A stretch of DNA of 49,459 nt. Source: a virus. Position numbers and translations under genes: made by a program. Below, one piece after another: positions 23,457 through 32,028 of the stretch (within the stretch, counting starts at the first letter, position 1; every line of letters starts with the position of its first letter). Where the stretch lies: IMG/VR virus record IMGVR_UViG_3300044949_001180, positions 1 through 49,459 of that record. One strand, written 5' to 3'. Below the pieces are notes generated by a model. The model did not search any database. It saw only the letters and a list, made by a program, of their open reading frames with translations, and had not been told where the DNA came from.

Positions 23457-23879
23457 ATGGCTGCACTCACCGCAATGACCGCGCGTCAGACGCGCAACGA
23501 CGCTCTCGCTTCCTACGCGACCTACACCTGCACCACCGGCACGACCATTTACGAGGGCTCGCTCGTGATGGTGACGTCGGCCACTGGCCTCGCGCTGCCG
23601 GGCGCTGACACCGCCTCGTGCGCGTTCGTCGGCATCGCCACGGAGACGGTCGTCAGCGCTGCCGCTGGCGCGACCATCAACGTGAAATTTGGCCACGAGG
23701 AGCTGCTTGGCGCTGCGTCGTCGCTCGCGGCTGTCGTCGGCGCTGCCGTCGTCATCTCGGACAGCGACCTCGTCACCACGGCCGCTCTCGGCACCAACGA
23801 CGTCAAGGTCGGCGACCTCATCCAGGCCGTCTCCACCACCGCTGGCTGGGTGCGTATCCGCGGCGCGGCGACGCTCTGA
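23457..23879 (+). CDS. Capsid decoration (cement) protein, DUF2190-like
   Basis: A 140-aa beta-rich protein (TTIYEGSLVMVTSATGLALP, AFVGIATETVVSAAAGATIN) located between the scaffold and the major capsid genes, as decoration proteins of Mu-like and lambda-like heads are. It probably binds the outer capsid surface after expansion. Low charge and many Thr, Ala and Val residues fit a trimeric beta-tulip. Confidence 0.7.
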   Translation: MAALTAMTARQTRNDALASYATYTCTTGTTIYEGSLVMVTSATGLALPGADTASCAFVGIATETVVSAAAGATINVKFGHEELLGAASSLAAVVGAAVVISDSDLVTTAALGTNDVKVGDLIQAVSTTAGWVRIRGAATL

Positions 23880-23912
23880 TAGCGTCAACAGAATCACACT
23901 CAGGAGCAACCC

Positions 23913-24884
23913 ATGTCTGACTCTTCACACGTCATCAATCAGACCGCGATTGACGCGGCGGCAACCGTCTTTCGGACGATGGCCGACGAACTCTTCACCT
24001 CGGGCGCTGACGAAGGACTCGTCAATGCGATGACCGAGATCATCCCCGCGGATGGCGGCACGACCACCAGCGTCATCCTCGAGGACTTCCTCGGCAACTG
24101 GCTCGAGTTCGACGGCGCGCGCCAGACCGGCGTGAGCCGCGCGTACCGACTCGACATCCTGCTCACGACGTGGGCGGTGCAGCTCAAGATCCGTCGTCGT
24201 GACGCGGAGTACGATCGCAGCGGTATCGTCGCGGCGCGCGTGCGCAAGTTCATGTCGGCGGCGCAGTCCTACAAGGACTTCGTCATCCATCAGGGCCTCT
24301 TCTCCAACAGCGGCGCGGGCCCCGTTGGTTTCGACGGCGTCAATCTGCTCTCCAGCGCGCACCCGAATGGGCCTGCGGGCAATCAGAGCAACACCACCAC
24401 CAGCGCTCTCTCGCCGCTGACCTTCGATTCGGCGTTCACGTCGATGACGAGCCTGCGTCGCGAGAACGGCGAGCCGTTCCGCATCGTGCCGCGTTACCTC
24501 ATCGTCGGCCCGAAGAACCGCCTCGTCGGCAGCGAGATCACGAAGATGGACATTCGTGGTCGCTCGGTCGCCAACACCGGCCTTGAGGCTGGTGCGGCGG
24601 TCGTCGCGAGCGCGGGAGTCAGCAATGCCTACAACGGCCTCGTCGACCTCGTCGTCGACTCGCGCCTCGTTGGGACGCAGGACGACTACTGGTACCTCGT
24701 GGGTGAGGGCCCTGGCGGCGCGAAGCCGCTTTTCTTCGTCGAGGGCGCGGCTCCACGTGAGCAGCTCGACATCGACCTCAGCAGCCCGACCGTCATGCAG
24801 AATGACGCGCTGACCTTCGGCCTCGTGGCAGACGGTCAGGTCGCGGCCGGGATGTGGCCCTGTATTTTCGGAGGCATCCTGTAG
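23913..24884 (+). CDS. Major capsid protein (Mu gpT-like)
   Basis: A 323-aa protein, HK97-fold family of the Mu gpT type. Characteristic stretches are LLTTWAVQLKIRRRDAEYDR, GVNLLSSAHPNG, and PRYLIVGPKNRLVG, with LVVDSRLVGTQDDYWYLVG and QNDALTFGLVADGQVAAGMW towards the end. It forms the icosahedral shell. A good SD (AGGAG) precedes the ATG. Probably the most abundant virion protein. Confidence 0.88.
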   Translation: MSDSSHVINQTAIDAAATVFRTMADELFTSGADEGLVNAMTEIIPADGGTTTSVILEDFLGNWLEFDGARQTGVSRAYRLDILLTTWAVQLKIRRRDAEYDRSGIVAARVRKFMSAAQSYKDFVIHQGLFSNSGAGPVGFDGVNLLSSAHPNGPAGNQSNTTTSALSPLTFDSAFTSMTSLRRENGEPFRIVPRYLIVGPKNRLVGSEITKMDIRGRSVANTGLEAGAAVVASAGVSNAYNGLVDLVVDSRLVGTQDDYWYLVGEGPGGAKPLFFVEGAAPREQLDIDLSSPTVMQNDALTFGLVADGQVAAGMWPCIFGGIL

Positions 24885-24893
24885 CGGCCCGAT

Positions 24894-24911
24894 GTGACCT
24901 AATCAGGTCAC
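24894..24911 (+). other. Perfect RNA hairpin after the capsid gene
   Basis: GTGACCT-AATC-AGGTCAC, a 7-bp perfect stem with a four-base loop, ten bases after the capsid stop. No U-run follows, so it is not a classical terminator; it may stabilise or process the capsid mRNA. Confidence 0.5.
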
Positions 24912-24918
24912 GCACAAA

Positions 24919-24978
24919 GACCATGCGAGTCGCAATCGCGCGCGAGCGTGATGGCGGGTGCAACTCCCGCCGATGGTC
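24919..24978 (+). ncRNA. Possible structured RNA element
   Basis: GACCAT (24919-24924) pairs with ATGGTC (24973-24978) and encloses a small palindromic arm (TGCGAGTCGCA), a GC-rich middle and a stem-loop GGCGGG-TGCAACT-CCCGCC with a 7-base loop. The outline mimics a tRNA, but it is only 60 nt and lacks a proper D arm, anticodon arm and CCA, so it is not called a tRNA. It is followed by a second 6-bp hairpin (CGCTGC/GCAGCG). Confidence 0.3.
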
Positions 24979-25016
24979 CCGCTGCATATCGCAGCGTTCA
25001 TCATGAGGAGATGAAG

Positions 25017-25556
25017 ATGGAATACGACCACCACACGCCATACGGGCACGTCGCGAGCAACGCGCGTCCTGAGACTCGACTGCTCGTGCGCGTCACCGTG
25101 CGCGATGGGCATCTCGGCCAGATGCTCAACGACGGCCGCATCTACGCGTCAGGCACGCACGATATCCAGATTTACCGCAGCGACCTTCCCGCGTTGCAGC
25201 GGCTGGTCGAGACGCGCGAGGCTGAGTATCAGGCCGCACGGCAGAACCTCCCGCAGTACGTCGCCGCATGGTGCGAGCAGACCAAGCGCAGCGAGGCCGA
25301 GTGCCCGATCAGCGCGGAGTCGCAGTTCCGGCTCATGGCGCTGCGCGACGTGCTTCCGCTGACGCGCGTCGAGGTGCTGCGCGAGCTCGACACCATCGAG
25401 ATCGAGCACGAGCGCCGGAAGGCCGCTGCAATCGCGGAGACGGCCGCACAGGTCGCAGCGCCCGGCGGTGATGCTGCGGTGCTCGCGGGCATCGTCGCGA
25501 CGCTTGAGAAGCTCAACGCGAAGCTCGACGCGTCGTCGCAGCAGAGGCGCGGCTGA
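25017..25556 (+). CDS. Head-region protein, unknown
   Basis: A 179-aa protein starting MEYDHHTPYGHVASNARPET; ATG 25017 is chosen because AGGAG is seven bases upstream, whereas ATG 25011 is too close. The end is a helical coiled-coil-like region (IVATLEKLNAKLDASSQQRR). It sits between capsid and head-completion genes, so it is probably a head or connector accessory. Family not recognised. Confidence 0.6.
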   Translation: MEYDHHTPYGHVASNARPETRLLVRVTVRDGHLGQMLNDGRIYASGTHDIQIYRSDLPALQRLVETREAEYQAARQNLPQYVAAWCEQTKRSEAECPISAESQFRLMALRDVLPLTRVEVLRELDTIEIEHERRKAAAIAETAAQVAAPGGDAAVLAGIVATLEKLNAKLDASSQQRRG

Positions 25557-25849
25557 TGGCTCGCGCGCGCCGCACGTCGAAGTCGATTGCTGAGGTCGAG
25601 GAGGCCGCTGCGCCCGTCGTCAGCGACGCCCCCATGGCTGAGGAGATCGAGGCTGCGGCGCGCGCTGTGGTGGCTCCTGGCGAGCGCGTCCGATTCATCA
25701 CGGCCACAGGCGTCGTGTGCGAGGCCGTCGTGGTCCGCATCGACTGGATGAACGGCATCGAGCTGCGCGTGCGCAAGCCAAGCGGCATGACGTTCATCAC
25801 CTTTGCTGATGAGGGCGAAGGCCCCGACACCTTCCAGCGCGAGGCGTGA
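25556..25849 (+). CDS. Small head-region protein, unknown
   Basis: A 97-aa protein with a Ser/Ala/Glu-rich N-terminus and a beta-like C-terminal half (RVRFITATGVVCEAVVVRID). The start overlaps the upstream stop. Likely a virion accessory by position only. Confidence 0.55.
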   Translation: MARARRTSKSIAEVEEAAAPVVSDAPMAEEIEAAARAVVAPGERVRFITATGVVCEAVVVRIDWMNGIELRVRKPSGMTFITFADEGEGPDTFQREA

Positions 25850-25850
25850 C

Positions 25851-26315
25851 ATGGCTCTCCTGACCGACGCTTACATCGAGTCGATGCTGGGTGGCGGCAC
25901 GCGTGGTCCCGCGCAGTACGCGGCCATCGCGAGCGACGCAGGGGCACGCTCGGCGTATATCGCTGCGGCCGACGCAACGGTGCTCAGCGCGTGTCGCAAA
26001 GGCGGGTATTCGTCGGTCAGCCTGTCGCCTCAGGTGCCGTCGAGCGGCGACGCCTTCGAGCTGCTGCGTCTCATGTCGTTTGGCGTCTGGCTCAAGACTG
26101 CGTCGTTCTATGCGCGCGGCGTCGAGATCCCCGCGACCATCGTGGCGACGGTGCCTGACCCGTCGTCGCTGTACGCGACCGATGGCGTGCGCGTCGACTT
26201 GCCCGGCCTCGAGCGCGACCCGCTCGGCGGCGACGGTGGCGCGGACATCATCAACGGCACCGAGATGACGAGCAGCGACCCCGTCTTCACGCTGCGCAAT
26301 CTCTCGTTGTTCTGA
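25851..26315 (+). CDS. Mu gp36-like head completion protein (DUF1320 type)
   Basis: A 154-aa helical protein (LLTDAYIESMLGGG ... EIPATIVATVPDPSS) in the place of Mu gp36 / DUF1320 proteins, which complete the head and connect to the tail. The long helix DATVLSACRKGGY fits. Matched mainly by gene order: portal, MuF, protease-scaffold, capsid, gp36, gpG. Confidence 0.65.
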   Translation: MALLTDAYIESMLGGGTRGPAQYAAIASDAGARSAYIAAADATVLSACRKGGYSSVSLSPQVPSSGDAFELLRLMSFGVWLKTASFYARGVEIPATIVATVPDPSSLYATDGVRVDLPGLERDPLGGDGGADIINGTEMTSSDPVFTLRNLSLF

Positions 26316-26316
26316 C

Positions 26317-26790
26317 ATGGGTGTCACCTACCCACCGGGCCGCAGTCCGCAGGACTTGGCGCGCAAGATGAGCGCGATGATGAAGCGCACGCAGGACATG
26401 ACGCCTGCAATGAAGGTCGGCGCTGAGGCGATTGACCGCCTCATGAAAAAGACCTTCGATCTCAGCGCGTCGCCGACTGGCGTGCCTTGGAAAGAACTCA
26501 GCAAGAAGACGATCAAGAAGCGCAAGAAAAAATCGAATACGCCGCTTGTCGACACTGGAATGTTGCGCAAGCGCACGGTCGCGCGCGGTGGTGCACGCAC
26601 CATCTATTTCAGCAGCAACATCGAATACGCAGGATTCCAGCAGTTCGGCACACGCTTCTTTCCAGCGCGGCCATTCATGCCGATCACGCGCTCGGGTGAC
26701 CTCACCGACGACGCGGGCCCTGCAAAGCTCGTGTTTGACCGCATCGCTGCGCAAGTCGGATCGTTCATCGTCAACGGGAGGCTGCGCTGA
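26317..26790 (+). CDS. Phage virion morphogenesis protein (Mu gpG-like)
   Basis: A 157-aa protein of the Mu gpG / virion morphogenesis family: PWKELSKKTIKKRKKKSNTP, LVDTGMLRKRTVARG, YAGFQQFGTRFFPARPFMPI. These proteins act in head-tail joining or tail completion. The block of basic residues and the final FMP motif are typical. Confidence 0.85.
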   Translation: MGVTYPPGRSPQDLARKMSAMMKRTQDMTPAMKVGAEAIDRLMKKTFDLSASPTGVPWKELSKKTIKKRKKKSNTPLVDTGMLRKRTVARGGARTIYFSSNIEYAGFQQFGTRFFPARPFMPITRSGDLTDDAGPAKLVFDRIAAQVGSFIVNGRLR

Positions 26791-27332
26791 TGACTGCCGT
26801 CGCCGACGTCGCCATTCGCCGCGCGCTGCGTGAGGTGCTCGAAGGCACCGCCACGGGCGTACGCGCGATCACGCCGGGCCTGCTCTCGTGCGACGTGGCG
26901 CAGGGCACCGCCGACCTCACGCTGTCGCTGCGCACCGCGACGACCGCGCGCGTCGAGATTGCCGTCGCGTATCCGATGCTCGAGGACCGGCCGCAGCAGC
27001 CGTCCAACATCTGGATGCGCGGCATCGAGGTCACGCTGACGTACAGCTACCTCCTCGAATCGCAGTCACTGCTGCCGACCGAATACGCCGCGGTGAAGGC
27101 CGCTGCGGCGTCGTCCACGGACCTCGTCGCGCAGGCGCTGGCGTGGCCCGGCAAACTGTCCACGACGGTCGGTGGCGTGGCGACGGGCATCGTGAGTGGC
27201 GTTCTGATGTGGCAGGGCACGACGGTCACGCGCGATGACGCGGCACGCTCAGGGCAGACCGATGGTGGTGGCCTCTACCAGCTCGAGCAGCGATTCACGG
27301 GCGTCGTGCTCACCGCAGCCGACATCGTCTAA
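26790..27332 (+). CDS. Probable tail terminator / completion protein
   Basis: A 180-aa protein (TTARVEIAVAYPMLEDRPQQ, GIEVTLTYSYLLESQSL) located between gpG-like and the major tail protein, the usual place of tail terminator proteins. No strong family motif seen, so this is by position and alpha/beta composition. Start overlaps the upstream stop as TGATG. Confidence 0.55.
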   Translation: MTAVADVAIRRALREVLEGTATGVRAITPGLLSCDVAQGTADLTLSLRTATTARVEIAVAYPMLEDRPQQPSNIWMRGIEVTLTYSYLLESQSLLPTEYAAVKAAAASSTDLVAQALAWPGKLSTTVGGVATGIVSGVLMWQGTTVTRDDAARSGQTDGGGLYQLEQRFTGVVLTAADIV

Positions 27333-27343
27333 GGAGATTCACA

Positions 27344-28618
27344 ATGACCGTTCAAGTTTCTGCTCTCGGGCGTACGCGAATCGCCGCTGAGGCTGCGTTC
27401 GCCGTTGATGAGACGGGCACGCTCGCAAACTTTCTCGACCTGCCTATCGTTGAGAGTTCGGGCACATTCGTCGGGCTCACTGACCACCTTGAGCCTGAGC
27501 TTCAGCAGCAGTTCCTGCACGCCTTTGCGAACTCAAAGATGGTGCTTGGCAAGAAGTCCTCGACGCTTGCGTTGCAGACGTATCTTGCGAGCACGTCGTC
27601 GCCGAATCGCGGCAACGCGACATTCGCCAATCCGACGACGAACTGGGCCATCGGTCGCCTGCTCGGCGTGCTGATGGGGGCGGTGCAGCAGGGCACGCCG
27701 CAGGCTACGGTCACCAACGTTACGGCGGGCTCGACCACGACGAGCGTCAACGTCACGGCTGGTCACGGCAACACGCTCGGCTCGCCGGGCTATGCGTATG
27801 CCGTCGAGACGTCGGCAGGCAGCGGCGTCTATGAGGCGCGCGAGATTCTCAGCGTCACGGCCAACGCGATCGTGCCGAAGGTCGCGCATTCGTTCGCGCC
27901 TGCGACGGGCGCTGCCATCATCTGGCCGACGACATTCGCCCTGACGAACAACACGGCGGGCTTTCTATCGACGCTGCAAGTCATCATCGAAGGCCAGGAG
28001 ACGGGCGACCGCTTCATCGGCCTTGGAATGCAGGGCACGCTCGCGATCGACATCACGCAGGGCCAGATCGCGAAGCTGTCCGCAAACATGACGGGCGCAT
28101 CGTGGGCGCGCGGGAGCTCGTCGCTCGCAGCGTCGACCATCACGAACTTCGCGCCGATTGCGCACATGACGTCGGAGTTGATTCTCGGCACGGGCACGAT
28201 CACGGCATCGCAGACGCGCAACGTTGTGTCGCACTCCTCGAGCACGTGGACGCCGGGCTTTGCCAACCTGCCGGTCACGTCGCCGGAAGGCCCCGCAAAC
28301 AGCGGGATGATCGGCTGGAAGCGTGCACGCGGTCGCGCGATTACCGGTCAAGTGCAGGTCTACGACGACGCGGCGACCAACTGGATCACAGCCGACACGA
28401 ATCGCACCGACCTCTCGCTGTTCCAGCAAGTCGGCATGACCACGGCGGGCATCGTGCTGCTTAGCGCGCCGACCGTGCAGCTCTCGGTGGTGCCGCCGCG
28501 CACGCCTGCGAATGACCTTTACGGCTTCCTCGTGAGCTGGGCTGGCCGCAACGACGAAGCCATCAGCAGCCCGTCTACGGACGTGCAGCGCAGCGCTTTC
28601 CGCATTCACATCTTCTGA
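27344..28618 (+). CDS. Major tail tube protein
   Basis: A 424-aa protein, beta-rich with many Thr and Ser, placed before the two-frame gene pair and the tape measure gene, the normal order of siphovirus tails. The first 130 residues may be the tube core, and the middle (TVTNVTAGSTTTSVNVTAGH) resembles an inserted Ig-like or loop domain. Preceded by AAGGAG. Larger than typical tubes (about 200-300 aa), which suggests an extra surface domain. Confidence 0.7.
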   Translation: MTVQVSALGRTRIAAEAAFAVDETGTLANFLDLPIVESSGTFVGLTDHLEPELQQQFLHAFANSKMVLGKKSSTLALQTYLASTSSPNRGNATFANPTTNWAIGRLLGVLMGAVQQGTPQATVTNVTAGSTTTSVNVTAGHGNTLGSPGYAYAVETSAGSGVYEAREILSVTANAIVPKVAHSFAPATGAAIIWPTTFALTNNTAGFLSTLQVIIEGQETGDRFIGLGMQGTLAIDITQGQIAKLSANMTGASWARGSSSLAASTITNFAPIAHMTSELILGTGTITASQTRNVVSHSSSTWTPGFANLPVTSPEGPANSGMIGWKRARGRAITGQVQVYDDAATNWITADTNRTDLSLFQQVGMTTAGIVLLSAPTVQLSVVPPRTPANDLYGFLVSWAGRNDEAISSPSTDVQRSAFRIHIF

Positions 28619-28655
28619 TAGCAACTCGGCAGACTGCGCTTGAGGAGGCGCACGT

Positions 28656-29246
28656 ATGCACTACGAATCCGACCCGACTAAAGAGCTACACGTCAGCGTC
28701 TCTTTCGATCCCGCCATTGACCGTGCTGCAATGGGCCGCGATTTCGCGATTCACTTCGGCGCTGTCGGAGAGCGGCAGGACGACATCCGCTACGGCAACC
28801 GCGACCGCAAGCTGCTGCGCTTCGTCGAGGGCGCACGTGCCAGTGTGTTCGTCCTGCGCCCGCTGCGCGTCTATGAGCGCGCCCAGTGCGACTCTCTGCC
28901 GACTGCTGAGTCACGCTGGCTGCGTGCGCTGTCCTATGCGCTGGTGCGTGCGGAGGTCTGCCAGCCGCTGGCGTGGCGCAGCGAGACGGTGTTCCCGCGC
29001 GAGTCGAGCGACGGGCGGCCGATGCTCGACAGCGATGGGCTCGACTACCTCGGCGAGCTCATCTCATACGAGGCGCTGCTCGAGATCGGAGCGGTGGCGT
29101 ACGCGCGGAGTCGCCTCGGCCCTTTCGGCGGGGGCTTTGCGCCGCTTCCGGCTACCTCGGCGTTCGTGCTGGCGCGGCAACTCCTGTCCCATGCGGACAC
29201 CCACACGGCGACCGGATCCGACACGTCGACCACCGTCGCGGGCTAG
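28656..29246 (+). CDS. Tail assembly chaperone-like protein (first frame)
   Basis: A 196-aa protein between the major tail and tape measure genes, the position of lambda gpG-type chaperones. The zero frame contains C CCT TTC at 29120-29126. A -1 shift there would replace the last 39 residues with 169 residues of the second frame. The zero-frame tail LPATSAFVLARQLLSHADTH still looks coding. No sequence match to a named family; assigned by position. Confidence 0.55.
   Translation: MHYESDPTKELHVSVSFDPAIDRAAMGRDFAIHFGAVGERQDDIRYGNRDRKLLRFVEGARASVFVLRPLRVYERAQCDSLPTAESRWLRALSYALVRAEVCQPLAWRSETVFPRESSDGRPMLDSDGLDYLGELISYEALLEIGAVAYARSRLGPFGGGFAPLPATSAFVLARQLLSHADTHTATGSDTSTTVAG
29120..29126 (+). 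promoter_or_regulatory. Candidate -1 frameshift heptamer (tail chaperone)
   Basis: C CCT TTC, read CCT TTC in the first frame, identical to the heptamer at 20899. It is the only X XXY YYZ site seen in the overlap (28973-29246). A short GGCG/CGCC stem follows at once. A slip would yield a 326-aa fusion. Confidence 0.45.
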
Positions 29247-29248
29247 AC

Positions 29249-29635
29249 ATGGCCCGTGCGGACGCTAGGAGCGTGCGTATCGCGTGGGACTGCGACTGCG
29301 GCGGCGAGAGGCTGGTCGCGGTGCGTCGCGGCTCTAGCGCGGGCCTAGGCGCTGCTGTCGAGCGCATCCGCAACGGCATCGGCCGGATGACCAACGACAC
29401 GCCGACGTCGTGCCCGTGGCGTGCGTACGGCGACCCCGTCGTGTCGGCTGCGATGGCGATGCGTCGGCACTGGTCGCACGGCGCGATTGACGTAGACCAG
29501 CAGCTCGCGGTCGTCGTCGACGCGCTGCTCGAAATCGACGGCGCGCAGAACACGGTCGAGGCGATGGACCAGCGAGCGGAGCGCGAGCGCCGTGAGTCGG
29601 AGCGTCGGATGTCGGAAGCTCAGCAGAAGAGGTGA
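29249..29635 (+). CDS. Tail assembly chaperone-like second frame / small tail protein
   Basis: Read alone it is a 128-aa protein from ATG 29249 (MARADARSVRIAWDCDCGGE), two bases after the first frame's stop and without a good ribosome-binding site. The C-terminus is coiled coil (MDQRAERERRESERRMSEAQ). Its frame is open upstream through the overlap, the arrangement of lambda G-GT. It may be made both alone and as a frameshift extension. Confidence 0.55.
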   Translation: MARADARSVRIAWDCDCGGERLVAVRRGSSAGLGAAVERIRNGIGRMTNDTPTSCPWRAYGDPVVSAAMAMRRHWSHGAIDVDQQLAVVVDALLEIDGAQNTVEAMDQRAERERRESERRMSEAQQKR

Positions 29636-29638
29636 TGC

Positions 29639-31183
29639 GTGGCTGACTTCGACATTCAAGGCAAAATCACCTACGACACCACGCAGGCGACGACCGCGCT
29701 GAAAGGCGTGTCGCAGGCCGCAGGCGAGACTGCGAAGCAAACCGAGAAGGTCGGCGAGGCGACGCAGAAGTCGCAGGTGCAGATCGGCCAGTTTGGCAGC
29801 GCGCTCGGTCTTGCAGGTCAGGCCGCAGGTCAACTGAGCCCTGCGCTTGGAAGCGTTGTGTCTGTTGCGGGTTCAGCGACGGGCGTCATCCAAGGGCTGA
29901 CGACTGCTGGGCTCGGCCCGCTTGGAATCGCGATCAGCGCCATCAGCGTGGCCGTGACGGCTGGTGTTGGCCTTTGGAAGAGTTGGTCTGATGAGCAAAA
30001 GAAGGCCGCAGACTCTATCAGGCAAAACGCTCTTCCAGCGCTTGACGAATTGATTTCGCGACTGGAGCGTGAAAAATCACTGCGTGAAACTAAAGCACGC
30101 TTGGCACGTGGCGAAGGTACCGCGGTAGAACAGGCCGGATTTCGCGTGGAAGCCGAGCAGTATTTGACCGTAGCGGGAGAACGATTCGCGTCAGTTAGTG
30201 AACGATTCCGACGAGAGGAACAAACTCTCTCTTATGCTCGGTCGCGTGGTCTTGCGGCAGTCAATCAATATCAAGAAGAACTTGCGGCCGCACGCGCAGA
30301 ACTCGAACGCGCGAATGCTGTGGTCGAATACCGGATGCAATTGGAGCAAGAAGTCGCGGAGCGGGAGGAGCGTCCAACCACGACGACCGCACCGACTGGT
30401 GCGCCGACGACTGCTCCGATTACACGCGGCGGTGGCGGAGGCGGTGGCGGTCGCGGCGGTGGTGCGCGTCGGCCTACGCTTGAACAACTGATGGCGCAGG
30501 CCGGTGGCGGTGGCGCGCTGTCGCTTGAGGGCCTCAACATGGAGACGCTCGGGCGCGGCGACGACAACTGGATGGCCGAGCAGGACAACGCGCGCGCAAA
30601 GCAAGCGGTAGCTGACGAAGCAGCCGCTGCCGAGAAACTGCGGCTCGCAGAAGAGGTATCGAAAGAGCGCCAGCGCATAGAAGACGAGATGAACAGCGCG
30701 TTGCTCGGTTCGCTTGAGTCGGCGCTGTCGAGCAGTGTTGACGCGTGGCTTAGCGGCACGCGCAGCATGGGCGAGGCCATGCAGGACATGGTCAAGCAAG
30801 TCGCGAAATCGCTGGCAAGCGAGGCCATCATCCAAGGGTTGAAAGAGACAGCGCTTGGTATCGGCGCACTGGCGACGGGTTCACCGACTGCGGCGATCCA
30901 CTTCGCTGCCGCTGGCAAGTGGGCTGCTGTTGGCGCGGCGGCTGGCCTCGTGGGCGCTGCGTCTGGCGCGTTCGGCGGTGGTGGTGGCGGTGGCGGCGCT
31001 GGCCCTGCTGCGGCCACTGGCGGGCCTGCGCTGACGGCTGGCGCGGCAACGGGCGCAGGTACGACGGTCGTCATCAACTGGGGCTCGTCGGGCCTTGTGT
31101 ACGCGGCTGACCGCGCGCAGCTCGGGCGCGACATCAGCGGCATGATCAGCGAGGCGCACGGACGTCTCGGGCGAGGTATGTGA
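29639..31183 (+). CDS. Tape measure protein
   Basis: A 514-aa protein from GTG 29639 with AGAGG upstream. It has an N-terminal polar helix, a long hydrophobic segment (LGPLGIAISAISVAVTAGVG), a helical central region, Gly-rich linkers (residues 263-278 and 449-458), and a second hydrophobic stretch near residues 420-455. This matches phage tape measures that set tail length and form the DNA channel. It is short for the class, predicting a short tail. GC is lower around 30000-30340. Confidence 0.85.
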   Translation: MADFDIQGKITYDTTQATTALKGVSQAAGETAKQTEKVGEATQKSQVQIGQFGSALGLAGQAAGQLSPALGSVVSVAGSATGVIQGLTTAGLGPLGIAISAISVAVTAGVGLWKSWSDEQKKAADSIRQNALPALDELISRLEREKSLRETKARLARGEGTAVEQAGFRVEAEQYLTVAGERFASVSERFRREEQTLSYARSRGLAAVNQYQEELAAARAELERANAVVEYRMQLEQEVAEREERPTTTTAPTGAPTTAPITRGGGGGGGGRGGGARRPTLEQLMAQAGGGGALSLEGLNMETLGRGDDNWMAEQDNARAKQAVADEAAAAEKLRLAEEVSKERQRIEDEMNSALLGSLESALSSSVDAWLSGTRSMGEAMQDMVKQVAKSLASEAIIQGLKETALGIGALATGSPTAAIHFAAAGKWAAVGAAAGLVGAASGAFGGGGGGGGAGPAAATGGPALTAGAATGAGTTVVINWGSSGLVYAADRAQLGRDISGMISEAHGRLGRGM

Positions 31184-32028
31184 TGCCGCGTGACCTCTAC
31201 TCGTGCGCGTGGGACTTCGCGGCGTTCAACCTCGGCACCATCAGCGGCTCTAACGCGGCCGTGTTCGGTGGCGGGTTGACGGGAAGCCTTGGCTTTGCGA
31301 CCGGCATCTACGTGCACGGCAATGCGCAGGGCAGCGCGGACGGTGTCGCCGTCAATTCGTTTATCAGCGCGATGGAGGCGCAGATTTCCGGGCTCACGGT
31401 GGCGTTTAGCCTGTCGACGCTCAAGTACACGCTAAGCGCGTCGGGCACGTTTAGCGTTACCTGGACGGGCGTCGCAGGCACAACGCTGCGCGACATCCTC
31501 GGCTTCACTGGTGACCTCAGCGCCGCGAGCAGCTACACGTCGACGGTGCGCCCGCAATACCTTCTCGTCTCGCGTCTTGCGGGCCAGTCGGAGGTGCACG
31601 AGACATACGAGCCCGGCGGGCGCATCGCATATGCGGAGAGCGACAACGGGCAGTCGTATTCAACGCATCCCGTCGAGTTGCCGACGTACCGCGACTGGGT
31701 GCAACCGTTTGAGACGCTGGAAGGTCCGACCGACAGCGAGTGGAACAGCAACGGCGCAGTGGGCGGCACGGCCGTCCGCACAGCCAACGTGGGCAGCGCG
31801 ACAAAAGTGACGTGGACGTGGGAGGCGATGATCAAGCACCTTCGCGCGACGTTGCCGTTTGCGCTCGTGGACCGCGCGACAAGCGTTGACGGCGAGGGCG
31901 ACCTCTACAAGATGCGCGGTGAAGCGGCGCACTTTGACCCGACGCGCATCACGGCTGACTACGACGGACATTGGTCGATTCCATTTAGAACGCGCGTGCT
32001 GCCTGCGCTGACGCAGTTCCCGTCATGA
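31183..32028 (+). CDS. Tail protein, unknown
   Basis: A 281-aa beta-rich protein (MPRDLYSCAWDFAAFNLGTI, FSLSTLKYTLSASGTFSVTW) just after the tape measure, where distal tail or tail tip proteins lie. ATG 31183 overlaps the tape measure stop; a GTG three bases earlier is less likely. No domain recognised. Confidence 0.6.
   Translation: MPRDLYSCAWDFAAFNLGTISGSNAAVFGGGLTGSLGFATGIYVHGNAQGSADGVAVNSFISAMEAQISGLTVAFSLSTLKYTLSASGTFSVTWTGVAGTTLRDILGFTGDLSAASSYTSTVRPQYLLVSRLAGQSEVHETYEPGGRIAYAESDNGQSYSTHPVELPTYRDWVQPFETLEGPTDSEWNSNGAVGGTAVRTANVGSATKVTWTWEAMIKHLRATLPFALVDRATSVDGEGDLYKMRGEAAHFDPTRITADYDGHWSIPFRTRVLPALTQFPS

Noticed and set aside
24919-24978. tRNA gene
   Set aside because: Closing stem and a 7-base loop fit, but the element is only about 60 nt with no D arm, anticodon arm or CCA, and the acceptor stem has a mismatch.
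30271-31317. 348-aa reading frame on the minus strand opposite the tape measure gene
   Set aside because: Ser/Ala/Pro-rich shadow of a GC-rich coding sequence, no ribosome-binding site, opposite a convincing gene.
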